Origin: an uncultured Limimonas sp.
Lineage (GTDB): Bacteria > Pseudomonadota > Alphaproteobacteria > Kiloniellales > Rhodovibrionaceae
Length of the DNA: 32,283 nt
Reading direction: 5' to 3'
Assembly: GCA_913055855.1 (NCBI GenBank)
Contig: CAJXKW010000024.1
Span: 1-32,283, forward strand
Shown: positions 17,514-25,290 of the stretch, in pieces
How the letters are laid out: each line of letters begins with the position of its first letter
How positions within the stretch are numbered: the first letter of the stretch is position 1
Notes under the pieces: model-generated
What the model was told of the DNA's origin: nothing
Databases searched by the model: none
The model's input: the letters and a program-made list of their open reading frames with translations, nothing else
Position numbers and translations under genes: made by a program

Positions 17514-18863
17514 ATGCGCCGCATCGCCATTATCGGGAGCGGAATCTCCGGTCTGGGCGCCGCCTGGGCACTGTCGCAGCAGCACGCGGTCACCCTCTTC
17601 GAGGCGCAGGACCGGCCCGGCGGCCACGCCAATACGGTCCACGTCACGCAGGAGGGACGCGTCCGCCCGGTGGATACCGGCTTCCTCGTCTACAACGCGC
17701 ACAACTACCCGCATCTGGTGCGGCTCTTCGCCGAACTCGGCGTGACCACGGCGCAGAGCGACATGTCCTTCGCCGTGTCCATGGACGACGGCCGGCTCGA
17801 GTACACGGGCAGCCCGCGCGGCCTGTTCCTGCAAAAGCGCAATCTGTTGCGTCCGCGCTTCTGGCGCATGGTGCGCGACACCCTGCGCTTTTATAAGGAA
17901 GCGCCCACCTGGCTGGCGCAGCGCACCGGAGATGACCGCGACGACCCCAGCATCGGCGCGTATCTGGCGCGCAACGGCTACAGTCGGGCGTTCATCGACG
18001 ACCACCTCGTGCCCATGGCGGCGGCGATCTGGTCCTGCCCCGACCGCGAAGTGCTCGACTTCCCGGCGGAGAGCCTTTTGCGCTTCCTGGACAACCACGG
18101 CCTGCTTCAGGTCGAGGGCCGGCCCCAGTGGCGCACCGTGGCGGGCGGCAGCCGGCACTACGTGCGCGCCATCACCGACCCGCTGGGCGAGCGCCTGCGC
18201 CTGAACAGCCCGGTCAGCGCGGTCCGGCGCGAGGCCAGCGGGGTGACCGTGACCAGCAACGGCACAACGGAACGCTTCGATGCCGTGGTGCTGGCGACGC
18301 ACGCGGACCAGACGCTGGCCATCCTGGGCGACGACGCCACGGCGCGGGAACGCGAGGTCCTGGGCGCCTTCCGGTACAGCCAGAACCACGCGTGGCTGCA
18401 CAGCGATCCGGGGTTGATGCCGCGCCGGCGCGACGGCTGGGCGAGCTGGAACTATCTCGGCCGCTCCGGCCGGAGCGACGACCGCACGCGCGACGTTTCG
18501 GTGACGTATTGGCTGAACCGGCTGCAGAACCTCACGCCGCCGGACATCTTCGTCTCGCTGAACCCACACCGCGAGCCGGCGCCCGACAAGGTGCTCGCGC
18601 GCATGAACTACGACCATCCCATCCTCGACGGCGCGGCCTGCGCGGCCCAGGATCGGATTCCCGAAATCCAGGGCGGTCAGAACACGTGGTTCTGCGGCAG
18701 CTACCTGGGTTACGGCTTTCACGAGGACGGTCTGGAATCGGGCCTTGCGGTGGCGGCGGCGCTTGGGGCACCCGTGCCCTGGTGCGACGCGGTGTCGCCG
18801 GCGAGCCCGGCGGATCGGCGCGCGCGCCCGCTGGGCACGGGAACCGACCAGGCGGCGGCATAG
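17514..18863 (+). CDS. FAD-dependent amine-oxidase-like oxidoreductase of the RpoE regulon
   Basis: Flavoprotein (449 aa) of the NAD/FAD-binding, desaturase/amine-oxidase superfamily. The N-terminal Rossmann motif GSGISGLGAAWAL begins at residue 8. It is followed by FEAQDRPGGHANTV and a C-terminal FAD-binding segment NTWFCGSYLGYGFHEDGLESG. The start MRRIAIIGSG has AAGGA 9 nt upstream. It heads an operon with DUF1365, a CFA-like methyltransferase and DUF3833. The same gene set is found under RpoE/ChrR or LitR light control in other proteobacteria. In R. sphaeroides members of this set make methylated and furan fatty acids; a UfaD-like desaturase role for this protein is possible, but I cannot map it with certainty. 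Confidence 0.9.
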   Translation: MRRIAIIGSGISGLGAAWALSQQHAVTLFEAQDRPGGHANTVHVTQEGRVRPVDTGFLVYNAHNYPHLVRLFAELGVTTAQSDMSFAVSMDDGRLEYTGSPRGLFLQKRNLLRPRFWRMVRDTLRFYKEAPTWLAQRTGDDRDDPSIGAYLARNGYSRAFIDDHLVPMAAAIWSCPDREVLDFPAESLLRFLDNHGLLQVEGRPQWRTVAGGSRHYVRAITDPLGERLRLNSPVSAVRREASGVTVTSNGTTERFDAVVLATHADQTLAILGDDATAREREVLGAFRYSQNHAWLHSDPGLMPRRRDGWASWNYLGRSGRSDDRTRDVSVTYWLNRLQNLTPPDIFVSLNPHREPAPDKVLARMNYDHPILDGAACAAQDRIPEIQGGQNTWFCGSYLGYGFHEDGLESGLAVAAALGAPVPWCDAVSPASPADRRARPLGTGTDQAAA

Positions 18864-18873
18864 GAACATGAGG

Positions 18874-19665
18874 ATGCACTCGGCGCTTTACACGGGCCGG
18901 ATCATGCACGCGCGCCATCAGCCGGTGCGCCACCGCTTCGAATACGCGGCAACGGCGGTCTATCTGGATCTGGCCGAACTCGACGAACTCGATCGGCGCC
19001 TGCGCCTGTTCAGCGTGGACCGGCCCGGGGTGGTGACGTTTTATCAACGCGACCACGGCCCGCGCACCGGCGCGGCGCTGCGCCCCTGGATCGACGCCAC
19101 GCTCGCCGAGGCGGGCATCGACCTGGCCGGCGGCCCGGTGCGGATCCTGTGCATGCCGCGCATCTGGGGCTATGTCTTCAATCCCCTGACCACGTGGTTC
19201 TGCTACCGGCGCAGCGGCGAACTCGCGGCAATCCTCTACGAGGTGAGCAACACCTTCGGCCAGCACCATTGCTATCTCATCCCGGCGGCGGGCGCGCGCG
19301 GACGCACCGGGGTGATCCGGCAGGCCTGCGAGAAGGGGTTCTACGTCTCGCCGTTCAACCCGGTGAACGGCCGTTACACCTTCCGCCTGCGTGAGCCGGG
19401 CGAGCAGCTTTCGCTGGGGATCCACTATCAGGCGAACGACGCCAACGCCCTGGCGGCCGTCCAGACGGGCACCCGGCGCGCGCTCACGGATGCGAACCTC
19501 GCGCGCGTGCTGCTGCGCCAGCCCGGCCTGACCTTCAAGGTGATCAGCGCCATCCACTGGGAGGCGCTGCACCTCTGGCGCAAGGGCGCGCGCTTTCACA
19601 AGCGGCCCGCCCCGCCCGAGACCCTCGTCTCCACCGAATGGCGTCACGAAGAGGCTGTCGAATGA
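18874..19665 (+). CDS. DUF1365 family protein
   Basis: Protein of 263 aa with the characteristic DUF1365 features. It starts MHSALYTGRIMHARHQPVRHRFEY. It has the conserved MPRIWGYVFNPLTTWFCYR and the paired EVSNTFGQHHCYL and KGFYVSPFNPVNGRYTF. No signal peptide or strong membrane helix is seen. The molecular role is unknown; it is consistently found between an FAD oxidoreductase and a cyclopropane-synthase-like methyltransferase and is probably a membrane-lipid modifying function. An ATG two codons upstream is possible, but its ribosome site (AGGA overlapping the previous stop) would be too close; the ATG used has proper 8-nt spacing and matches the family start. It overlaps the next gene (ATGA). 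Confidence 0.93.
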   Translation: MHSALYTGRIMHARHQPVRHRFEYAATAVYLDLAELDELDRRLRLFSVDRPGVVTFYQRDHGPRTGAALRPWIDATLAEAGIDLAGGPVRILCMPRIWGYVFNPLTTWFCYRRSGELAAILYEVSNTFGQHHCYLIPAAGARGRTGVIRQACEKGFYVSPFNPVNGRYTFRLREPGEQLSLGIHYQANDANALAAVQTGTRRALTDANLARVLLRQPGLTFKVISAIHWEALHLWRKGARFHKRPAPPETLVSTEWRHEEAVE

Positions 19666-20927
19666 CCCACGAGCCCGGCACCACGGCGCACAGCGTCCCC
19701 ACCCGCGGTCAGCGGGATTCCGCCGCGATCCGCCTTATCCTCGCCCTCGCAAGGCGGCTGCAGTGCGGCCGGCTGGATATCACCCTGCCCGACGGGCGCC
19801 AGCGCAGCTTCCGTGGGCCGGAAGACGGCCCCACGGCCCAGCTTACCGTCCATCGGCCGCGCTTTATCCGGCGCATGGTGATGGGGGGTGCGTTGGGATT
19901 CGGCGAGGCCTACGTCGACGGCGACGTGGACAGCGCCGACCCGGCGAAGCTCCTTGAGTTGACCGCGCGCAACGAAACCGTGCTGCGGACCATTCTCCGG
20001 GGCAAGCCGTGGGCGCGGGTCATGGCGCAGTTGACGCACATGCTCCGGCCGAACAGTCGGCGCGGCGCGCGCCACAACATCGCGGCGCACTACGACCTGG
20101 GCAATGCGTTTTATTCCGCGTGGCTGGACGATACGATGACCTATTCTTCGGCCGTTTTCGCCCGGCCGCAGGACGACCTGGAAGCCGCGCAGCACGAAAA
20201 ATACCGCCGGATCGCCGAACTCGCGGGCCTGCGCCCCGAACACCACGTCCTCGAGATCGGCTGCGGCTGGGGCGGGTTCGCCGCCTACGCCGCCGGGGTC
20301 GTGGGCTGCCGCGTGACTGCGCTTACCATCTCCGAGGCACAGTACAAGCACGCGCGCGCGCGTATCGCGGCCGCGGGGCTGGACGACCGGGTCACCGTGG
20401 CCTTCCGGGACTACCGCGACGAGGTCGGCTCCTACGACCGCATCGTCTCCATCGAGATGATCGAGGCCGTGGGCGAAGCCTGGTGGACGACCTATTTCCG
20501 CCAGCTCCACGACCGGCTGGAGGCCGGCGGGCGCGCCGTGCTCCAGGCGATCACCATGGACGACGCGTTGTTCCCCAGCTACCGGCGCGGCGTGGATTTC
20601 ATACAGCGCTACATCTTCCCCGGGGGCATGCTGCTCTCGCCGGGCATCCTGACGCAGGAGGCGCAGGCAGCGGGCCTGACGCCGGCACAGAGCCACGGCT
20701 ACGGGCCGCACTATGCGGAGACGCTGCGCCGCTGGCGCGAGCGCTTCGAGGGGGCGTGGCCGCGCATCGCGGGTCTGCGTGGCGGGCGCTTCGACGAACG
20801 CTTCCGGCGCATGTGGCGCTACTACCTGGCGTATTGCGAGGCGGGCTTCGTCGAGGGCCGGCTCGACGTCGTCCAGGCGGCCTTCGACCGCCCGGCCCCG
20901 AACGCCGCCGCCGGAGCCGCCTCCTGA
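19662..20927 (+). CDS. Cyclopropane-fatty-acid-synthase family methyltransferase
   Basis: SAM-dependent enzyme acting on double bonds of phospholipid acyl chains (421 aa). Conserved features are HNIAAHYDLGNAFY, the SAM motif VLEIGCGWGG at about 196-205, VTALTISEAQYKHA, SIEMIEAVGE and FIQRYIFPGGMLLSP. Such proteins either add a methylene bridge (Cfa) or, in the R. sphaeroides UfaM case, leave a methyl branch that leads to furan fatty acids; sequence reading does not separate the two. Translationally coupled on both sides (ATGA with DUF1365, TGATG with DUF3833). Confidence 0.94.
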   Translation: MTHEPGTTAHSVPTRGQRDSAAIRLILALARRLQCGRLDITLPDGRQRSFRGPEDGPTAQLTVHRPRFIRRMVMGGALGFGEAYVDGDVDSADPAKLLELTARNETVLRTILRGKPWARVMAQLTHMLRPNSRRGARHNIAAHYDLGNAFYSAWLDDTMTYSSAVFARPQDDLEAAQHEKYRRIAELAGLRPEHHVLEIGCGWGGFAAYAAGVVGCRVTALTISEAQYKHARARIAAAGLDDRVTVAFRDYRDEVGSYDRIVSIEMIEAVGEAWWTTYFRQLHDRLEAGGRAVLQAITMDDALFPSYRRGVDFIQRYIFPGGMLLSPGILTQEAQAAGLTPAQSHGYGPHYAETLRRWRERFEGAWPRIAGLRGGRFDERFRRMWRYYLAYCEAGFVEGRLDVVQAAFDRPAPNAAAGAAS

Positions 20928-21454
20928 TGGCGGGCGGCGGCCACCAACGTCCGGTGTTCCGGCTGGAGGATTATTTCGCCGGCCGGACCCGCGCCTGGGG
21001 CATCTTCCAGGACCGTTTCGGCACGCTGCGCCAGCAGTTCGAGGTAACCGTCGACGGGACCTGGGAGCCCGAAAAGCGCCAGCTCACCCTGGTCGAGGAC
21101 TTCGTCTACAGCACCGGCGCCACCGAGCGGCGCATCTGGTACGTCACCAAAACCGGCGACACGCACTACGAAGGGCGCACCAAGGGCATCGTGGGCCGCG
21201 CCCACATCCGCGCCCTGCCCGATGCGGTGCACCTGCGCTACCGGTTGCAGGTTCCCATCGGCGGGCGGAGCTGGACGCTGGCCTTCGACGACCGGATGTA
21301 CCGGCAGGACGACCGGGTGATGATCAACCGCGCCATCGTGCGCAAGTGGGGCTTCCTGCTGGGAACGGCGACGATCTGCTTCCAGAAGGAAAGCGCCGAA
21401 ACGGGCGGCGCCGCGGCCCCGGAGAAAGCGGCCGAGGCCGGCGCGGCGTCCTGA
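20927..21454 (+). CDS. DUF3833 family protein
   Basis: Protein of 175 aa with the DUF3833 pattern: FRLEDYFAGRTRAWGIFQDRFG, FVYSTGATERRIWYV, and the C-terminal DDRMYRQDDRVMINRAIVRKWGFLLGTA. Many family members are lipoproteins; this one has no evident signal peptide or lipobox and so is probably cytoplasmic or peripheral. The C-terminal 20 residues are an Ala/Glu-rich tail. It is the last gene of the lipid operon, starting at TGATG and ending one base before the stop of the convergent NTF2-like gene. Molecular function is unknown. Confidence 0.9.
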   Translation: MAGGGHQRPVFRLEDYFAGRTRAWGIFQDRFGTLRQQFEVTVDGTWEPEKRQLTLVEDFVYSTGATERRIWYVTKTGDTHYEGRTKGIVGRAHIRALPDAVHLRYRLQVPIGGRSWTLAFDDRMYRQDDRVMINRAIVRKWGFLLGTATICFQKESAETGGAAAPEKAAEAGAAS

Positions 21455-21455
21455 A

Positions 21456-21890
21456 TCACGCCGCCAGGCGGTGGCGGATGCGGCGCAGCAGCCAGCCGAT
21501 TCCGGGCAGTTTCTCGTAGAGCTGTCCGGCCGCGTCCCAGTGGTCGATGTGGGCGCGCAGAACGCCCGCTTCGTCGAAGTGCAGCTCGCTCATGCCTTCG
21601 AGCACCCATTGGCGCCCGCTGCGTTTCGGGCGGAAGGCGAAACGCCAGCGCAGATAGGCGGTGGTGCCGCTGACCGCCCAGTCGCGCACGTCGATGTGCA
21701 GGTCCGCGACATCCTCGAACATCTTGGCGAACACGGCGCGGAAGCGCCGGCGGCCGCGAACATCGTTGAACGGGTCGACGAAGCGCACGTCCTCGGCGCA
21801 CAGCGTGACCAGCTCGTCCAGCCGGTCCGGCCCGAGCGCCTCGAACACGGCGATGTAGTTGCGCACGTGCGGGCGGATGTCCGCGCTCAT
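21456..21890 (-). CDS. Nuclear transport factor 2/SnoaL-like protein
   Basis: Small alpha+beta-cone protein (144 aa). The pattern is IRPHVRNYIAVFEALGPDRLDELVTLCAEDVRFVDPFNDVRG, then FAKMFEDVADLHIDV and FDEAGVLRAHIDHWDAAGQLYEKLPGIGWLLR. Such proteins in the photolyase/lipid cluster are conserved but uncharacterised; the fold usually hosts isomerase-like or binding functions. An in-frame ATG 11 codons upstream lacks a ribosome site, whereas the chosen ATG has GGGGA before it. It is downstream of the SDR gene across a 208-bp gap that holds a dispersed-type repeat, so it may have its own promoter; none was recognised. Confidence 0.88.
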   Translation of the reverse strand: MSADIRPHVRNYIAVFEALGPDRLDELVTLCAEDVRFVDPFNDVRGRRRFRAVFAKMFEDVADLHIDVRDWAVSGTTAYLRWRFAFRPKRSGRQWVLEGMSELHFDEAGVLRAHIDHWDAAGQLYEKLPGIGWLLRRIRHRLAA

Positions 21891-21941
21891 GCCCGAATCC
21901 CCGGAAGACGACGCATCCACCATGGATCATGGCCCCCATGC

Positions 21942-22063
21942 TTCGACAGGCTCAGCATGCGGGCGTCACCCTGAGCGTGCCGGGGTATACGAAAAGATGA
22001 ACCCGTCTTCACCCGAACGCCTCATCTTGAGCCTGTCGAAAGATGAGCCCGTCGAAAGATGAG
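21942..22063. repeat. Inverted and direct repeat element between NTF2-like and SDR genes
   Basis: TTCGACAGGCTCA (21942-21954) is repeated as its exact reverse complement at 22028-22040. The right side carries a 13-bp direct repeat GTCGAAAGATGAG (22035-22047 and 22051-22063, 16-bp period). The motif resembles a dispersed intergenic repeat seen in many proteobacteria. Only this locus is in the window. Confidence 0.7.
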
Positions 22064-22098
22064 ATCACGGGCATACCAAAGATCGCCCTGCCAGAATT

Positions 22099-22884
22099 TC
22101 AACCCGACTGGGACGCCTTGGAGACCATACCACGGGCGATGCGAAGGGCGAGCGCATAGGGCAGGCACCGATACAGCTTGACGAAATAGCAGAACCGCCG
22201 CGGGAAAATGATCTCGAACCGGGTGCGCTGCAAGCCCTTGGCGAAGGCGGCCGCCGCATCCTCCACGTCCATAAGCATGGGCATGGGAAATTCGTTCTTG
22301 TCCGTCAGCGGTGTCTTGACGAAGCCCGGGTTGACCACCTGCAGCAGCACGCCCTCGGATTCCAGTTCGGGGCGCAGGCTCTCCGCCATGGCGATCGCCG
22401 CGGCCTTGCTGGCACTGTACGCGGCCGCCGTGGGCAGGCCGCGGTAACCGGCCACGGAGGAGACGACGGCCACCTGCCCCTTGCCGCGCTCGCGCATGCG
22501 CGGCAGGAGCGCCTCCAGGCAGGTCGCCCCACCCGTCACGTTGAGCCGGAGCAGCCGATCCACCACCTCGGCGCGGAAATTCTGTGCCGTCATCGGCTGG
22601 TGCGTGCCCGCGTTGAGCACCGCCAGCGCGATCGGGCCGTGCTTGGCCTCGATGGCACGCACGGCGTCCGCCACGGCCGCGCCGTCGGTGACGTCGAGCG
22701 CCCAGGGCGTGATCCGCCCGTGCGTCGTCTCCGCGGCCACGGTCTCCAGCTCGCCCTGGCGGCGGGCGGAGATGACCACGTGCCAGCCCTCGCGGGCCAG
22801 GCGCAGCGCCAGCGACCGGCCGATGCCGCTCGACGCGCCGGTGATCCAGGCGCAGCCGTCGCGCGGGCTCGCCGGGCTCACCAT
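22099..22884 (-). CDS. Short-chain dehydrogenase/reductase
   Basis: Classical SDR (261 aa). The cofactor motif TGASSGIG lies at residues 15-22, LNAG of the NNAG-type motif near residue 90, the catalytic serine is in VSSVAG, and Y156-x3-K160 is in YSASK. The C-terminus has a hydrophobic/aromatic membrane-associated stretch (FCYFVKLYRCLPYALALRI), common in SDRs that act on lipids. The ATG overlaps the cryptochrome gene by 7 nt (ATGGTGA), so the two are co-expressed. A homologous SDR belongs to the R. sphaeroides RpoE core regulon. The substrate is unknown; a fatty-acyl or retinoid-like substrate would fit the context. Confidence 0.92.
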   Translation of the reverse strand: MVSPASPRDGCAWITGASSGIGRSLALRLAREGWHVVISARRQGELETVAAETTHGRITPWALDVTDGAAVADAVRAIEAKHGPIALAVLNAGTHQPMTAQNFRAEVVDRLLRLNVTGGATCLEALLPRMRERGKGQVAVVSSVAGYRGLPTAAAYSASKAAAIAMAESLRPELESEGVLLQVVNPGFVKTPLTDKNEFPMPMLMDVEDAAAAFAKGLQRTRFEIIFPRRFCYFVKLYRCLPYALALRIARGMVSKASQSG

Positions 22885-24428
22885 GCCCCGGGCTCCGCGT
22901 AATCCAGGGAATCCAGGAAGCTCTTCGCCTTGTCCTGCAGCGCGGCGACCTTGTCCGGGGCCATGCGCGCCAGCGTCTTCAGCGGCATCGTCATGCGGGG
23001 ATTGCTCTCGAAGGTTTCGCGATTCGCGGCGATGAACGCCCAGTATAAGGCATTGAGGGGACAGGCGTCGTCCGTCAACTGTTTGCGCACGTCGTAGCGG
23101 CAGTGCCTGCAGTAATCCGACATCCGGTCGATGTACTTGCCGCTCGCCGCATAGGGCTTGGAGGCGAACACGCCCCCGTCGGCGAACAGCGCCATCCCCT
23201 GGACGTTGGGCAGTTCCACCCATTCGTAGGCGTCGGCGAAGACCACCATGTACCAGTAATTCACCGCGTCCGGGTCGAGCCCGGCGACCAGGGCGAAGTT
23301 GCCCGTGACCATGAGGCGCTGGATGTGGTGGGCATAGGCTTCCTCGCGTGTCTGCGTGACCGCCTCATGGAGGCAGCGCATCGCCGTCTCGCCCGTCCAG
23401 TAGAACGCGGGCAGCAGCCGGGTGGCGTTGAGCGCGTTCAACTCGCGGTACTCGGGCATTTTCAGCCAGTAGACGCCGCGCACGAACTCGCGCCAGCCCA
23501 GGATCTGCCGGATGAAGCCCTCCACGGCGTTAAGCGGCGCCTGGCCGTCACGGTAGGCGCGCTCGGCCTCGCGGCACACGGCCCACGGGTCGAGCAGGCC
23601 CGCGTTCAGGTAGACCGCGATGCGCGCGTGAAAGACGAAGGGCTCGCCAACGCGCATGGCGTCCTGGTAGTCGCCGAAGCTGGGCAACGCGCGCTCGACG
23701 AAATCCGCGAACGCCGCCCATGCGTCCTCGGCGGTGACGGCAAAATCGAATCCGTCGAGCGTGCCAAAGTGGTGGCTGAAGCGCGCCCCGACCAGATCGA
23801 GCACCTCGCGCGTGATCGCATCGGGTTCCACGGCAAAGCGATCCGGTGTGCGCACCTCGGGGGCGAGCGCCTTGCGGTTCGCCGCATCGTAGTTCCATTT
23901 GCCGCCCTCGGGCTGGCCGTCGGGCGTCAGCAGAAACCCGGTGCGCCGGCGCATCTCGCGGTAGAAATGCTCCATGCGCAGGGTCTTGCGCCCTTCCGCC
24001 CAGCGCCCGAAGCGCGCCGGCGTGGTGAAGAACCGGGTGTCGCCGCGGATCTCGACGGGCACGCCGAGGTCGGCCTGCCAGCCCTGCATGTCCCGCCACA
24101 GCCGCCACTCCCCGGGCTCCGTGACGACCATCCGATCCGGCCGATGACGGGCCACGCCGTCGGCGACGGCCGCGCGCAGGCTTCCCGGATTGTCCTCGGC
24201 GTCCAGGCGCGAATAGTCGACCGTCACGCCCTCACCTTCGAGCGCGGCGGCGAAGTGGCGCATCGCCGAGAAGACGAAGGCGATCTTCTTCGGGTGATGG
24301 CGGACGTAGGTCGCCTCCGCGTCGACCTCGGCCATCGCCACCACGTCCCATTCGGGATCGAGGTCGGCGAGACTCGATATGTCCCGGCTGAGCTGGTCGC
24401 CGAGGATGAATCGAAGCGTTTTGGTCAT
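22878..24428 (-). CDS. FeS bacterial cryptochrome / (6-4) photolyase
   Basis: Member of the FeS-BCP (CryB/PhrB) family (516 aa). It binds FAD and a [4Fe-4S] cluster and either repairs (6-4) photoproducts or acts as a light receptor. It starts MTKTLRFILGDQLSRDI. The four cluster cysteines are present at C352 (MRCLHE), C440 and C443 (DYCRHCRYD) and C456 (DACPLN), in the spacing known from Agrobacterium PhrB. The FAD pocket segments GNFALVAGLDPDAVNYWYMVVFADAYEWVE are intact. A GTG eight codons upstream is possible, but the family starts at this ATG. Known members carry 6,7-dimethyl-8-ribityllumazine as antenna. It is first in an operon with the SDR, and a candidate RpoE-type promoter lies about 90-115 nt upstream. 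Confidence 0.94.
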   Translation of the reverse strand: MTKTLRFILGDQLSRDISSLADLDPEWDVVAMAEVDAEATYVRHHPKKIAFVFSAMRHFAAALEGEGVTVDYSRLDAEDNPGSLRAAVADGVARHRPDRMVVTEPGEWRLWRDMQGWQADLGVPVEIRGDTRFFTTPARFGRWAEGRKTLRMEHFYREMRRRTGFLLTPDGQPEGGKWNYDAANRKALAPEVRTPDRFAVEPDAITREVLDLVGARFSHHFGTLDGFDFAVTAEDAWAAFADFVERALPSFGDYQDAMRVGEPFVFHARIAVYLNAGLLDPWAVCREAERAYRDGQAPLNAVEGFIRQILGWREFVRGVYWLKMPEYRELNALNATRLLPAFYWTGETAMRCLHEAVTQTREEAYAHHIQRLMVTGNFALVAGLDPDAVNYWYMVVFADAYEWVELPNVQGMALFADGGVFASKPYAASGKYIDRMSDYCRHCRYDVRKQLTDDACPLNALYWAFIAANRETFESNPRMTMPLKTLARMAPDKVAALQDKAKSFLDSLDYAEPGAW

Positions 24429-24514
24429 TGATTTTGCAGCATTCCGTATCACCCCCTTCGAACAGCGTAGGATGGGTCGGGCAACAGCGAGCGCCGCCCT
24501 CCGCGCCGGTCGCG

Positions 24515-24543
24515 GCCTACGCGCCCCGGCGCGCAGCGGATCG
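24515..24543 (-). promoter_or_regulatory. Possible RpoE-type promoter of the cryptochrome-SDR operon
   Basis: On the minus strand CGATCC (24538-24543), 18 nt, TAGGC (24515-24519). It differs in the first base of the -35 from the strong sites and sits just after the yceI stop in a very GC-rich stretch, so the match is suggestive only. Confidence 0.4.
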
Positions 24544-24551
24544 CCGCCGGC

Positions 24552-25172
24552 TCAGTCCCGCTGCCCGTTCGCCGCGTCGGCGTACATGGCCTCGAACTCG
24601 ATGATGAGGTCGATCTCGTCCCCGACCAGATCGTCCTCGACCGCGTAGGTCATGCCGTAGTCCGAGCGCTCGATGGTGCCGCGCGCCGAGATGCCGATGG
24701 CGTGGTGGCCGTCGCCGAAGGGGTATTCGCGGCTGCCGTTGTAGGTGACATCGAGCGTGAGCGGCTCGGTCCGGCCGAGCAGGGTGAGATCGCCCTCGAG
24801 CTTCGCCGCGCGCTCGCCCGTCTGGGTCGCCCCGTCGGCGGTGAAGGTCATGGTCGGATACTCCCGCACGTTCAGGAAATCCGGCCCGCGCAAGTGCTCG
24901 TCGCGCTCCTGGTGGTTGGTGAAAACGCTGTCGGTCTGGACGGTGATCACAACGTCCGAGAGCTCCCCGGTCTCCGCGTCGAAGGTGAAGCTCCCACTGG
25001 CCTCCCGGAACATCCCCACGGTGTCGGCCAGGCCGAGATGGTGAACCATGAAGGCGATGGCGAAGTGCTCCTGGTCCATGACGTATTCGCGCGGCTCGGC
25101 CCGGGCGGTTCCGGCCGCCGCCAGCGTCGCCGCGAGCACGATCCCGGCCGCCAGGCCCTTGAGATAACGCAT
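24552..25172 (-). CDS. YceI-family periplasmic lipid-binding protein
   Basis: Secreted lipocalin-like protein (206 aa). An N-terminal Sec signal peptide is evident (MRYLKGLAAGIVLAATLAAAG, cleavage likely after ARA). The mature YceI barrel follows with YVMDQEHFAIAFMVHHLGLADTVGMF, GSFTFD, PTMTFTAD and GDLTLLGRTEPLTLDV. Family members bind polyisoprenoids such as ubiquinone or octaprenyl chains. An in-frame ATG 16 codons upstream is less likely, since GAGAGGA directly precedes the start used. The promoter candidate upstream has the same TGATC-N18-TACA layout as rpoH and the lipid operon, so the protein may belong to the photo-oxidative response. It is transcribed toward the cryptochrome gene. 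Confidence 0.94.
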   Translation of the reverse strand: MRYLKGLAAGIVLAATLAAAGTARAEPREYVMDQEHFAIAFMVHHLGLADTVGMFREASGSFTFDAETGELSDVVITVQTDSVFTNHQERDEHLRGPDFLNVREYPTMTFTADGATQTGERAAKLEGDLTLLGRTEPLTLDVTYNGSREYPFGDGHHAIGISARGTIERSDYGMTYAVEDDLVGDEIDLIIEFEAMYADAANGQRD

Positions 25173-25227
25173 GACGATCCTCTCCCTGCTCGACATTGTC
25201 ATCCGGCGCATGCATGACACCTAACCG

Positions 25228-25256
25228 ATGTACGCGCGGCGGCGCCGTCGCGATCA
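25228..25256 (-). promoter_or_regulatory. Predicted RpoE-type promoter of yceI
   Basis: On the minus strand TGATCG (25251-25256), 18 nt, TACAT (25228-25232), about 56 nt upstream of the yceI start codon. It matches the rpoH and lipid-operon sites except for the last -35 base. Confidence 0.62.
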
Positions 25257-25290
25257 CCGTTCCGTGGACGCGCCCGAGGATCGCATACGC

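Noticed and set aside
17316..18869. Extension of rpoE frame far upstream across the FAD gene
   Set aside because: The upstream part is the complement of a well-defined flavoprotein; ribosome site and family length place the rpoE start at 17315.
21924..21929. TGATCC on the minus strand before the NTF2-like gene
   Set aside because: At 18 nt spacing the next bases are TCCGG, not TA, and the site would place initiation inside or after the start codon.
25201..25230. TCATCC on the plus strand as an RpoE promoter for the MDR gene
   Set aside because: 18 nt later reads AACCG; neither -35 nor -10 fits well, so the pterin-like operon has no supported RpoE site.
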